DNA from: Curtobacterium guangdongense
Lineage (GTDB): Bacteria > Actinomycetota > Actinomycetes > Actinomycetales > Microbacteriaceae
Reading direction: 5' to 3'
NCBI RefSeq assembly: GCF_049341845.1
Contig: NZ_JBMPIT010000002.1
Coordinates: 1-64,000 of the forward strand
DNA: 64,000 nt
Below are positions 1 through 7,717 of this stretch, one piece after another. A program made the translations under genes and the position numbers. The stretch's first letter is position 1, and each line of letters begins with the position of its first letter. Under the pieces are notes generated by a model. It had not been told where the DNA came from. It did not search any database and saw only the letters and a program-made list of their open reading frames with translations.

Positions 1-290
1 TCCACAAGTGAAGGCAACGGGGTCAATAAATTGGCATTGACAATGTGCACGCTGTTGAGTTCTCAAGGACCAGACGCACTCCCCGCTCGACCCCGAAAGA
101 GGTTCCGCCAGAGAGGCATTCGTTCTTGTTCCCCCGAGCATGCCGAATCACTTCGACTTCTGCGGGGGTGTGGTTGCCAGTGCGGGAACCCGTCCGGACT
201 GCGACTCCCGGGGCTTGCACCCTGGTGTCCGTCTCGGCCGTTCCGTTCTCCGCCTCAGCGGCAACGAGTGATTACTCTACACACGCCCTG
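1..290 (-). promoter_or_regulatory. Leader/promoter region of an rRNA operon running off the left edge
   Basis: No ORF here looks coding. Read on the minus strand, positions 68 to 47 give CCTTGAGAACTCAACAGCGTGC, split here as CCTTGAGAACTCAA plus CAGCGTGC. From memory this block is conserved in actinobacterial 16S rRNA leaders and spacers just before the mature rRNA, and it contains the inverted repeat TTGAG/CTCAA (55-66). It is followed on the minus strand by an AT-richer stretch toward base 1, as expected close to the rRNA. The rRNA gene itself would lie left of the window. No individual promoter was assigned. An ITS (16S-23S spacer) is the alternative. Confidence 0.6.
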
Positions 291-364
291 GGGGCCCCGC
301 CAACCGTCGCTCCCCCCGGGCGTGTCGCGCGTCCGCCCGCTCGGGCCAGGCGCCGCGATCGGCC

Positions 365-422
365 CGAGTGCGCAGAAGTGGCGGCCAGTCTGGCCCCGGA
401 CGCGCATCGTCTGCGCACTCGA
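365..422. repeat. Intergenic palindromic repeat, copy A
   Basis: The arm CGAGTGCGCAGA at 365 is matched in inverted orientation by TCTGCGCACTCG ending near 421, so the unit can fold into a long hairpin. The same arms recur at 435-507 and at 39611-39671, always between genes. This suggests a small dispersed REP/MITE-like element rather than a gene-specific terminator. Confidence 0.6.
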
Positions 423-434
423 TTCCCGCGGCCG

Positions 435-507
435 GCGCGAGTGCGATCGAGAGCGCGGATGGTGCGACGTGCAGGGACTCCGGGTCGCCACGTCTGCGCA
501 CTCGATC
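435..507. repeat. Intergenic palindromic repeat, copy B (degenerate left arm)
   Basis: The right arm GTCGCCACGTCTGCGCACTC (from 484) matches the right arm of the copy at 39611-39671 almost base for base. The left arm (GCGCGAGTGCGATCGAG at 435) is diverged. It lies directly after copy A. The rest of the 290-562 stretch holds only two short direct repeats of GAACGACGAGGG (near 532 and 553) and no supportable gene. Confidence 0.5.
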
Positions 508-562
508 GGCGCGGCGCGAGGCGGAGTCCCCCGAACGACGAGGGAAGCCCCGGAACGACGAG

Positions 563-590
563 GGGCACAGTGCGCGAACGCACTGTGCCC
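563..590 (-). terminator. Hairpin terminator downstream of rlmN
   Basis: A perfect 12-bp stem GGGCACAGTGCG / CGCACTGTGCCC with a 4-base loop starts 20 bases beyond the rlmN stop codon. The run after it on the minus strand is only modestly T-rich, as is usual in high-GC actinobacteria. It probably ends rlmN and shields it from the divergent rRNA region. Confidence 0.65.
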
Positions 591-609
591 TTCGAGGTGG
601 AACGGCCGA

Positions 610-1842
610 CTACTCGGCAGCGGCAAGCTGCCCGCAGGCCCCGTCGATCTCCTTGCCACGGGTGTCGCGGAGGGTCGTCGGGATGCCGGCGGCGTTGAGT
701 CGGCGGACGAACTCGTCCTGCACGTGGACCTCCGACGAGGTCCACACCGACCCGGGCGTCGGGTTGAGCGGGATCGGGTTGACGTGCACCCATCCCTTTC
801 CGCGCTTGTTGAGCTTCTCCGCGAGGAGGTCAGCCCGCCAGGCGTGGTCGTTCATGTCCTTGATGAGCGCGTACTCGATCGAGACACGTCGACCCGTCTT
901 GACGTAGTAGTTGTGGGCGGCGTCGATCGCCTCGTCGGCCTTCCACCGCGAGTTGACCGGGATGAGCTCGTCGCGGAGCTCGTCGTCCGGCGCGTGCAGT
1001 GACAGCGCGAAGGTGATCGGGATGTTCTCGTCGGCGAGCTTGTTGATCGCGGGGACGAGCCCGACGGTCGACACCGTGATGCCGCGGGCACTCATGCCGA
1101 GGCCGTGCGGCTGTGGCGCCACCATCGTCCGGACGGCGTCCATCACCCGCTTGTAGTTCGCCAGGGGCTCCCCCATGCCCATGAACACGATGTTCGTCAC
1201 GCGTTCGGCATCGACGCGGTCCTTGCCGCCCTTGCGCGGGTCTCCTCCGAGCTCCCCGGCGGCGATGGCGGCGTTCGCGCGCACGATCTGCTCGATGATC
1301 TCGGCGGTGGACATGTTGCGCGTCAGGCCCTGTTGCCCCGTGGCACAGAACGGACAGTTCATCCCGCAGCCGGCCTGCGACGAGACACAGAGCGTGATGC
1401 GCCCCGGGTACCGCATGAGCACGGACTCGACGAGCGCGCCGTCGTGCAGCTTCCAGAGGAACTTGATCGTGTCGCCCTTGTCCGTCGCGAGACGCCGGGT
1501 CTCGGTCAGCAACGGCGGGAGCATGCCGGCGACGAGCTGCTCGCGCTGGGCGGCGGGCAGGTCGGTCATCGTCGTCGGGTCGGACGAGTAGTGCGTGAAG
1601 TAGTGCGTCGACAGCTGCTTGGCGCGGAACTTCGGCAACCCGAGCTCGACCACCTTGGCTTCGCGTTCCTCCACCGACAGGTCGGCGAGGTGCTCCGGCG
1701 GCTTGCCGCGCTTGGGCGACGCGAACTGCAGGAGCGGACGGCCTTCGCCGTCGGTGGCCTGGGTCCAGCCCTCGGTGCGCGGGCGCACCTGCGGGCGAGC
1801 AGAGCGCTGCTCTTCGAACGGGGTTCGGGTGTCGGCGGCCAT
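610..1842 (-). CDS. rlmN: 23S rRNA (adenine(2503)-C2)-methyltransferase RlmN
   Basis: This radical-SAM enzyme methylates C2 of A2503 in 23S rRNA (and A37 of some tRNAs) in the cytoplasm. The 410-residue protein has the RlmN-type cluster motif CGMNCPFC (Cys159, 163, 166), which binds the 4Fe-4S cluster. A C-terminal Cys (about 403, in DGACGQL) matches the methyl-accepting cysteine of the family. The SAM-binding region GMGEPLANY is present. The N-terminus is about 40 residues longer than the E. coli protein. The ATG at 1842 was chosen; a GTG one codon upstream (1845) is equally possible because the GGAG upstream sits very close to both. The gene stands alone, with a NlpC/P60 gene upstream on the same strand and a hairpin downstream. 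Confidence 0.95.
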   Translation of the reverse strand: MAADTRTPFEEQRSARPQVRPRTEGWTQATDGEGRPLLQFASPKRGKPPEHLADLSVEEREAKVVELGLPKFRAKQLSTHYFTHYSSDPTTMTDLPAAQREQLVAGMLPPLLTETRRLATDKGDTIKFLWKLHDGALVESVLMRYPGRITLCVSSQAGCGMNCPFCATGQQGLTRNMSTAEIIEQIVRANAAIAAGELGGDPRKGGKDRVDAERVTNIVFMGMGEPLANYKRVMDAVRTMVAPQPHGLGMSARGITVSTVGLVPAINKLADENIPITFALSLHAPDDELRDELIPVNSRWKADEAIDAAHNYYVKTGRRVSIEYALIKDMNDHAWRADLLAEKLNKRGKGWVHVNPIPLNPTPGSVWTSSEVHVQDEFVRRLNAAGIPTTLRDTRGKEIDGACGQLAAAE

Positions 1843-1883
1843 CACTCCAGCTTACGGGACGCGTGGCACGGGCCGGCGTCCGG

Positions 1884-2825
1884 TCAGGAACCGGCGGGCA
1901 ACAGGCGGGCGAAGTGGTGCGCGGCGGCGTACATCGGGACGATGTCGACGACCTCGCCGGGGTGCGGCGCCTGCAGCACGAGACCCTCGCCGAGGTACAG
2001 GCCGACGTGGTCCTCGTTGTCGTACACGACCATGTCGCCGGGCTTCGCCTCGGACTCCGGGATCGTCGTCGCGACCGCGTCCTGGGTCGGGACGTAGTGC
2101 GCCAGCTGGATGCCGACCGCCTGGTACGCCACCATCGTCAGCCCGGAGCAGTCGATGCCCGAGTGACTCGCCCCGCCCTCGACGTACGGGTCGCCGAGGT
2201 ACTGCAGGGCCGTCGACAGGATCGTCGCGCGGTCGCCGCCGGCGGAGAGCGCCGTGGACAGTGCCGCCTGCGCCTGCGCCGTGGTCACGCCGAAGCGCGT
2301 CACGAGCGTCGGGTAGGAGACGACGGTCGTGGTCGTCGCGCTCATGCCGTCGGTCGTGGTGATCGGGACCTGGACGTCGTGCGCCACGGTGTAGTTCTGG
2401 AGCGGTTCGGCGGCGGACACGGTCTGCGCGGCGGTGACGTCCGGCGTCGCGGCGTTCGCGGGCATCGACAGGGTCAGCGCCGAGGTGAACGCGAGCGCCG
2501 GCGCGAGCAGGATCGCGGCACGCTTGGCGTTCGTCGCGCGACGCACGTGCCGGGGATCGAGCGCACGTTCCGCTCGGAGCGAGCCGGAGCGGGACACGAA
2601 GGCGGCGCCGGCCGGCTGGGCCACGGCGACCGGCCGCGCCGAGGACGTCTGCGTGAGCGCCACCACCCGAGCTGGCTTCGCGTGCTCGACGTAGGTGGAG
2701 CGGGCCGTGACGGGGCCCGATGCCGATCGTCGGCCGCGTACACGGGAGGTCGGAGGAGCAGTCGGAGCGGCGGGCGGCGCGGGCTGACGGTCGTCGGCTG
2801 CTGCGGGTAGGGCGTGGCGTCCCAT
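1884..2825 (-). CDS. Secreted NlpC/P60 (C40) peptidoglycan peptidase
   Basis: Predicted cell-wall endopeptidase of 313 residues. The N-terminal 90 residues are basic and Pro/Ala-rich, followed by a hydrophobic stretch (about residues 105-125, LLAPALAFTSALTLS) that looks like a late signal sequence or anchor. The C-terminal 110 residues are an NlpC/P60 domain with the catalytic Cys in GIDCSG, the His in NEDHVGLYLG and a third polar position in APHPGE. The start at 2825 follows GAAGGA at good spacing; an in-frame extension to 2981 lacks such support. NlpC/P60 enzymes usually cut the D-Glu to diaminoacid bond in peptide stems. The substrate here is inferred from family only. Confidence 0.85.
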   Translation of the reverse strand: MGRHALPAAADDRQPAPPAAPTAPPTSRVRGRRSASGPVTARSTYVEHAKPARVVALTQTSSARPVAVAQPAGAAFVSRSGSLRAERALDPRHVRRATNAKRAAILLAPALAFTSALTLSMPANAATPDVTAAQTVSAAEPLQNYTVAHDVQVPITTTDGMSATTTTVVSYPTLVTRFGVTTAQAQAALSTALSAGGDRATILSTALQYLGDPYVEGGASHSGIDCSGLTMVAYQAVGIQLAHYVPTQDAVATTIPESEAKPGDMVVYDNEDHVGLYLGEGLVLQAPHPGEVVDIVPMYAAAHHFARLLPAGS

Positions 2826-3007
2826 GGTTCCTTCCGGGTCTCGAGCCGTCGAGCGGTGGTGCACGGGCACGGTCGCAGCGGTGCGATCGCGCCCTCGGGA
2901 ACGGCGACTCGGGAAGATAACGTATTGGTCACGAACCTGATCCCGGCTGGGGAAGACCGGCGAGTCCCTGCGGGCCGTCACAGGAACCGCCCGGTCTCCC
3001 AGCTTCC

Positions 3008-3748
3008 TCAGCCGACCGGCTCGTCGACCGTCGGCCGCATGACGGCGGCGAGTCGGGCCTCCCGGTCGGCCGCGACGTCGTCGAGGTGCGCCGCCAGCCC
3101 AACGACCGATGCGTCGACCGGCGCGTCCCCCGAGATGTCCCCCGCGATCGGGGCGCCTGCGCGCAGCGCGACCGGCAGGACGCCCGCCCAGACGCCGTGG
3201 TCCTCGCCGTCCGCGGGGGCCTCGCCGACGCCGGCGAACCGGATCTTCACGCTCGCGTGCGCGAGCGGGACCTGCAGCACCTGGGTCTGCCTGACCTCCT
3301 TGGCCGTCATCTCGCGTACCTCGTCACGGCGGCCGGGCATGAGGTGGTCGCTGACCTGCCACAGTGCCTCGGCGCGGAGTTCGGCGGGCACGACGGTCGC
3401 GCGTCCCGCGATCATGGCGCTCCGGTAGTTCGCCGAGCTGTCGAAGGTCGAGCGGGCGAAGACGATGCCGTCGAGGTGCGTCACCGTCGCGGCGACCGGC
3501 ACGCCATCCGCTCCGGCATCGAGGAACAGGCCGCCCCCGGTCGACCCGTGCAGGAGCAGGACCGGCCCGGCACCGAGGTCGCCGACGCCGCAGAGGAACG
3601 GCAGCACGATCGGGTGGCCGTCGCGGACCAGGCCGACGTGGGCGACGAAGGCCTCGGCGAGGACCTCGCGGAGGGCCTCGGGATCGGTGGCCTGGCGGTC
3701 GCGCTTCCGGCGGACGGACATCGAGGGGACGGCGGGGGTGCTGGTCAT
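3008..3748 (-). CDS. Pyridoxamine 5'-phosphate oxidase-family flavoprotein
   Basis: A 246-residue protein of the PNPOx-like split-barrel FMN-binding superfamily: a VGLVRDGHPIVLPF strand near the N-terminus, then LLLHGSTGG and THLDGIVFARS segments typical of the 'PNPOx family' used as FMN- or F420-linked reductases. It is diverged from PdxH, so the substrate is unknown. It is transcribed divergently from a MocR-type regulator only a few dozen bases away, and the two share an operator-like repeat. That arrangement suggests the regulator controls this gene in response to a B6 vitamer or amino compound (inference). The ATG at 3748 was chosen from the MTSTPAVPS context. Confidence 0.75.
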   Translation of the reverse strand: MTSTPAVPSMSVRRKRDRQATDPEALREVLAEAFVAHVGLVRDGHPIVLPFLCGVGDLGAGPVLLLHGSTGGGLFLDAGADGVPVAATVTHLDGIVFARSTFDSSANYRSAMIAGRATVVPAELRAEALWQVSDHLMPGRRDEVREMTAKEVRQTQVLQVPLAHASVKIRFAGVGEAPADGEDHGVWAGVLPVALRAGAPIAGDISGDAPVDASVVGLAAHLDDVAADREARLAAVMRPTVDEPVG

Positions 3749-3771
3749 AGCGATCACGCTAGGTTCGAGAG

Positions 3772-3816
3772 TGGACCAGTCAGTAGTCCAGATCGGATCG
3801 AGTGCGATGGACCAGT
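3772..3816. promoter_or_regulatory. Candidate MocR operator: direct and inverted repeats
   Basis: TGGACCAGT occurs at 3772-3780 and again, identically, at 3808-3816. The first copy is also in inverted orientation with GTCCA at 3786-3790. MocR/PdxR regulators are known to bind such direct/inverted repeats in divergent promoters. TAGGTT (3761-3766) and, on the other strand, TAGCGT in the same place could serve as -10 elements, so bound regulator would overlap both promoters. Confidence 0.55.
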
Positions 3817-5267
3817 TCGGGAAGACCGCCGGCGTCGTCGCCCGGGTGCGCGGCATGGTGCACGACGGGACGCTCCGCGCCGGCGACGCTCTGCCGTCGA
3901 CGCGGGTGCTCGCGGCCGAGCTCGGGGTCGCCCGCGGGACGGTGGTCGCGGCGTACGAGCAGCTCGACGGCGAGGGGTACATCCGGACCAGGCACGGGGC
4001 AGCGGCGCGGGTCGTCGCGTCGGTGGACCCGGCGCGGGGAACGAGCACGGGGTCGGGCCCGTCGGCGGGCGCGGGCGCGGGTACGACCGGGGCTGCGCGG
4101 GCCTCCGAGGCTGCGCGAGTCTCCGGGGCGGCGCGGGCTCAGGAGGCCGGCGTCATCGACGCACGCCCCGGGATCCCCGCGGTCACCGCGATCTCCGCGC
4201 GGGACTGGCGCGCCGCCTGGCGGGCGGCGGCGGACCTGCCGCTCCGGAACGCACTGTCCGACCCGCTCGGGCTCCCGGCACTCCGGGAGCAGATCGCCGT
4301 GCAGCTCGGGCTGAGCCGCGGGTTCGCCCCCGACCCGTCGCGGGTGGTCGTCGCCGCCGGGACCTCCGACGCGGTGTCGCTCGTGACCGAGGCCCTCCGC
4401 AACGCGCTCGGCCGGCCGCCGCGCGTCGCCGTCGAGGACCCCGGCTACCGCTCCGGCCACCGTGCGGTCGCGAGTGCGGGTGGGATCGTCGTGCCGGTTC
4501 CCGTCGGGCCGGAGGGCATGTCGCTGACACACCTCGCGGAGACGAGCGTCGACGCCGTCATGGTCACGCCCACCCACCAGTACCCGCTCGGCTCGGTGAT
4601 GCCGGTCGCGAACCGGCAGCGCCTGCTCGCCTGGGCCGCCGACACGGGCACGCTCGTCGTCGAGGACGACTACGACTCCGAGTTCCGACACCGCGGGCAG
4701 CCCGTCCCGGCCCTCGCAGCGCTCGACGCGTCGGTGCTGCACCTCGGTGGGTTCTCGAAGACCTTCGACCCGCGGTTGCGCTGCGCGTACATGGTGCTGC
4801 CCGACCGCGATCGAGCAGCAGACACCGTGGTCGCCGACGCCGTGGTCGCGGCACGCGTCGCGCGTGGTCCGGTCGTCGCGGAGCCCGTGCAGGCGGCGGT
4901 CGCGCACCTGCTCCGGACGGGGGCGTTCCGTCGGCACCTCGGGCGGGTGCGGCGCGACTACGCGCATCGTCGGGAGTTGATCGCGGCACGGCTGGCCGGT
5001 GCGTCCGGCGCGACCGTCTCGTCCGGACTGGAGGCTCGGGCCCTGAACGGCGGGCTGCACGCGGTGGTCTCGTGGCCGGGTCGCCCCGCCGCTGCCGACG
5101 TCGTCGCCCGGCTCGCGTCGCGCGGGGTCCTCGTGGCGGAGCTCGCGGACTACGAGGTGACGCGGGGATCGGCCGGCAACGGGGTCGTGCTCGGGTACGG
5201 CGCGGTGGCGCTCCCGGCGCTCGAACACGCCGTCGACGCACTGCTCGAGGAGCTCGGGGCCGGCTGA
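3807..5267 (+). CDS. MocR-family (GntR/aminotransferase fusion) transcriptional regulator
   Basis: The protein is 486 residues from this ATG. An N-terminal GntR winged helix (GDALPSTRVLAAELGVARG, about residues 25-50) is fused to a class I aminotransferase-like domain that carries EDPGYRSGH, VTPTHQYPLGS and the PLP-lysine segment LGGFSKTFDPRLR. This is the MocR/PdxR architecture, in which PLP or its adduct with an amine is the effector. A linker of about 45 Ala/Gly-rich residues lies between the domains. A GTG at 3771, in frame and 5 bases after the -10-like TAGGTT, would be a leaderless start giving 498 residues; neither start has a strong RBS. Divergent from the PNPOx gene, its probable target. 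Confidence 0.85.
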   Translation: MDQFGKTAGVVARVRGMVHDGTLRAGDALPSTRVLAAELGVARGTVVAAYEQLDGEGYIRTRHGAAARVVASVDPARGTSTGSGPSAGAGAGTTGAARASEAARVSGAARAQEAGVIDARPGIPAVTAISARDWRAAWRAAADLPLRNALSDPLGLPALREQIAVQLGLSRGFAPDPSRVVVAAGTSDAVSLVTEALRNALGRPPRVAVEDPGYRSGHRAVASAGGIVVPVPVGPEGMSLTHLAETSVDAVMVTPTHQYPLGSVMPVANRQRLLAWAADTGTLVVEDDYDSEFRHRGQPVPALAALDASVLHLGGFSKTFDPRLRCAYMVLPDRDRAADTVVADAVVAARVARGPVVAEPVQAAVAHLLRTGAFRRHLGRVRRDYAHRRELIAARLAGASGATVSSGLEARALNGGLHAVVSWPGRPAAADVVARLASRGVLVAELADYEVTRGSAGNGVVLGYGAVALPALEHAVDALLEELGAG

Positions 5268-5284
5268 GCGGCGTTTCGCGACTG

Positions 5285-5372
5285 TTTCGTGAGCGTGAAG
5301 AAAAGTAACGTCACGATCATTCGGCTGGTGGTTTTGGTTACTTCTCGAACATGATTCGTGAACGTTCGAATC
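5285..5372 (+). promoter_or_regulatory. Candidate operators upstream of the M20/ABC/amidase cluster
   Basis: The 121-base gap before the first gene holds TTTCGTGAGCGTGAA (5285-5299), TTCTCGAAC (5342-5350) and the inverted repeat GATTCGTGAACGTTCGAATC (5353-5372). TTCGTGA-type words at these spacings resemble binding sites of DeoR/GlpR-family repressors, and a DeoR regulator is encoded inside the cluster. The sites precede a GACAGGAG ribosome-binding site at 5376-5383. The pairing of regulator and site is inference. Confidence 0.45.
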
Positions 5373-5388
5373 AGCGACAGGAGTCACG

Positions 5389-6771
5389 GTGGCCATCACA
5401 CCCGAGCAGCGCGAGGTCCTCTCCCTCGTCGACGCGCAGTTCGACGACGCGGTGCAGCTCGTCCGCGACCTGATCGACATCCCGAGTGTCGGCCCCTGGT
5501 TCGGCGACGCGGCCGAGGTCAGCGGCGAGGGCGACGTGCAGGCCTTCCTCCGCCGGCACATGGAGGCTCTCGGCGCGACGGTCGACCAGTGGGAGCCGTC
5601 GGCCATCGAGCTCGCCGAGCACGCCGACGGACCCGGGTACTTCGCCGACCGCGACTTCACCGGTCGGCCGAACCTCGTCGGGCACTTCCGCTCGGGTGGC
5701 CGCGACACCGATGCCCCCGCGCTGATGTTCCTCGGCCACTGCGACGTCGTCCCTGGCGGCCCCGGGTGGACGAGCGGCCCCTTCACCAGCTCGATCAGGA
5801 ACGGCACGGTCGTCGGCCGCGGCGCCTGCGACATGAAGGGCGGCATGGCTGCGGCGCTCGCGGCCATCCGCGCGGTCCGGTCCAGTGGCGTCGAGCTCGC
5901 CGGCGACGTCGAGTTCGGTTCGGTCACCGAGGAGGAGACCGGCGGGATGGGCACGCTCGCGCTGGTCCACCGCGGGTACCGACCCGAGCTCGGCATCGTC
6001 ATCCCGGAGCCCACGAGCCTGCAGGTCGCACCGCTCTGCCGCGGGATCATCTGGGGCGAGATCACCATCCCCGGCAAGAGCGGCCACATCGAGATCGAAC
6101 AGCCCGGCTGGGAGGACGGCGGCGCCGTCGACGCGATCTCGTACGGCCGGGCACTGCTCGACGCCGTCGACGCCCTGAACGCCAGGTGGCGCGGCCTGCC
6201 GGAGAAGAACCACCGCCACGTCCCGCTCCCCTGCCAGGTGAACGTCGCCGAGATCGACGCCGGGACCTACCCGTCGTCGTGGGCCGGATCGTTCACGATC
6301 CGGTTCGACGTCCAGTACCTGCCGGCGGAGCTCGACGAGTTCGGTGGCGGCGGCCTGGTCCGCGCGCAGATCGAGGACATGGTCCGCGAGTTCGTCGGCG
6401 ACGACGCCTGGTTGACCGCACACCCGCCCGTCGTCACCTGGCTCGTCGACGCCGACTGCGGCGAGACCGACGACACGCACCCCCTCGTCGTCGCGCCACA
6501 GACGGCCCTCGCCACACTCGGCATCGAACCGGTGGTGCAGGGCGTCACGTGCCACACCGACATGGGACTGCCGATCAAGGCCGGCGTGCCGACGATCACC
6601 TTCGGTCCGGGGCAGCTGAGCGTCGCGCACCAACCGGACGAGCACCTCGACCTCGCCGAGTACCGCACCTGCATCGAGGCGATGGCCCTGATGATCCTCG
6701 ACCGCTGCGGGACGGCCGACACCGGTGCCACCGCGACGGTGGCCGCCGAGACGGTGGACACCAGTGTCTGA
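5389..6771 (+). CDS. M20-family metallo-amidohydrolase (ArgE/DapE-like), first of cluster
   Basis: A 460-residue zinc peptidase/deacylase of the M20 ArgE/DapE/ACY1 family. Metal-site motifs are in order: GHCDVVPG (His117, Asp119), RGACDMKGG (Asp148), TEEETGG (Glu181-182, one the general base) and a late His in LSVAHQPDE. The insert between the two halves of the catalytic domain acts as the dimerisation domain in the family. The GTG start follows GACAGGAG. It is the first gene of a plus-strand run in which the next gene overlaps by 8 bases. Family members hydrolyse N-acyl amino acids or amide bonds; the specific substrate cannot be read from sequence. Confidence 0.85.
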   Translation: MAITPEQREVLSLVDAQFDDAVQLVRDLIDIPSVGPWFGDAAEVSGEGDVQAFLRRHMEALGATVDQWEPSAIELAEHADGPGYFADRDFTGRPNLVGHFRSGGRDTDAPALMFLGHCDVVPGGPGWTSGPFTSSIRNGTVVGRGACDMKGGMAAALAAIRAVRSSGVELAGDVEFGSVTEEETGGMGTLALVHRGYRPELGIVIPEPTSLQVAPLCRGIIWGEITIPGKSGHIEIEQPGWEDGGAVDAISYGRALLDAVDALNARWRGLPEKNHRHVPLPCQVNVAEIDAGTYPSSWAGSFTIRFDVQYLPAELDEFGGGGLVRAQIEDMVREFVGDDAWLTAHPPVVTWLVDADCGETDDTHPLVVAPQTALATLGIEPVVQGVTCHTDMGLPIKAGVPTITFGPGQLSVAHQPDEHLDLAEYRTCIEAMALMILDRCGTADTGATATVAAETVDTSV

Positions 6772-7714
6772 CCTCGTCCAGCACCTGACCGCACGCGGCG
6801 TCACCGACGTCCGGGCGATGCGTGACACCGGGTCGGAGACCGATCGGACGGTGCTCGTCGACGCCGCGACGGGCCCGGTCGTCCTCAAGGTGTCCGGCAC
6901 CGCGCGGATGCAGGCGGCGCTGCTCGAGGTCGTCGCCACCACCGCGCCGGCACTCCCGCTCCCCCGGGTCCTGCGCGTCGGCTCCGGTGACGCGGTGACC
7001 CCGACCGACGACGGTGACGTGTTCGTCATGACCGCACTCGACGGCATCCCGCTCGAGGACGTCGACCTCTGGCCGGCGCTCGTCGAGGAGCTCGCCGACG
7101 TCCAGGCCGCACTGGTGGACGCGCTGCGCTGGACCGACGCCCGCGCCGCGGCCGTCCCGGCGTCCAACGACTGGTCCATCGAGGCCGTCACCGCGCACGA
7201 GGACCTGATCGACCGGGTCGCCGACGTCCGGCACCGCGCCGCGATGCACGCGGCGGTCGACGTGTACCGCTCCGAGCTCGCGCCGGTGCTCGCCGCGATG
7301 CCCCGTCAGGTGCTGCACGCCGACGCGAACCTGTCGAACGTGCTCGTCGCCGACGGCCGCGTCAGCGGGGTCATCGACTTCGGCGACGCGATCGAGGCAC
7401 CCCGCGTGCTCGACGTGGCCGTGACCGCCTGCTACCTGGCCATCGCGCTCGGCTCCTTCGACCACCCGCTGCTCGAGCGCTACCTCGACCGCATCGGCAC
7501 CGCCCTCGGCCTCGACGAGACCGAGACCGGCGTCGTCCTGCCGCTCGCCGCCTGCCGACTCGTGTCCGCCGTCGTGCTGGCCCGCGAGACGGCCCGGCTG
7601 CACCCGGAACGAGACGAGTACGTGCTCCGCTACGACCGCGCCGCCGTCGCGCTCCTCGACGCCACGGCCACGCTGCCGCGGCCGACCACCTCCACCCTCA
7701 CGAAAGGCGCCTGA
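6764..7714 (+). CDS. APH/homoserine-kinase-like phosphotransferase
   Basis: A 316-residue small-molecule kinase of the aminoglycoside-phosphotransferase fold. It has the catalytic-loop motif VLHADANLSNVLV (residues near 185-197) and the metal-binding GVIDFGDA. The nucleotide lysine is in GPVVLKVSG. It overlaps the preceding gene by 8 bases and ends 3 bases before a class III PLP enzyme. APH-like kinases next to or fused with class III enzymes are known from the hydroxylysine kinase/phosphohydroxylysine phospho-lyase and ethanolamine-phosphate phospho-lyase systems. A kinase acting on an amino alcohol or hydroxylated amine is therefore a reasonable guess (inference). It is not an obvious antibiotic-resistance gene. 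Confidence 0.75.
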   Translation: MSDLVQHLTARGVTDVRAMRDTGSETDRTVLVDAATGPVVLKVSGTARMQAALLEVVATTAPALPLPRVLRVGSGDAVTPTDDGDVFVMTALDGIPLEDVDLWPALVEELADVQAALVDALRWTDARAAAVPASNDWSIEAVTAHEDLIDRVADVRHRAAMHAAVDVYRSELAPVLAAMPRQVLHADANLSNVLVADGRVSGVIDFGDAIEAPRVLDVAVTACYLAIALGSFDHPLLERYLDRIGTALGLDETETGVVLPLAACRLVSAVVLARETARLHPERDEYVLRYDRAAVALLDATATLPRPTTSTLTKGA

Positions 7715-7717
7715 CCC

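Noticed and set aside
6764..7714. Aminoglycoside-resistance kinase
   Set aside because: Only the APH fold is shared; neighbours are catabolic enzymes and an importer, and no resistance context exists.
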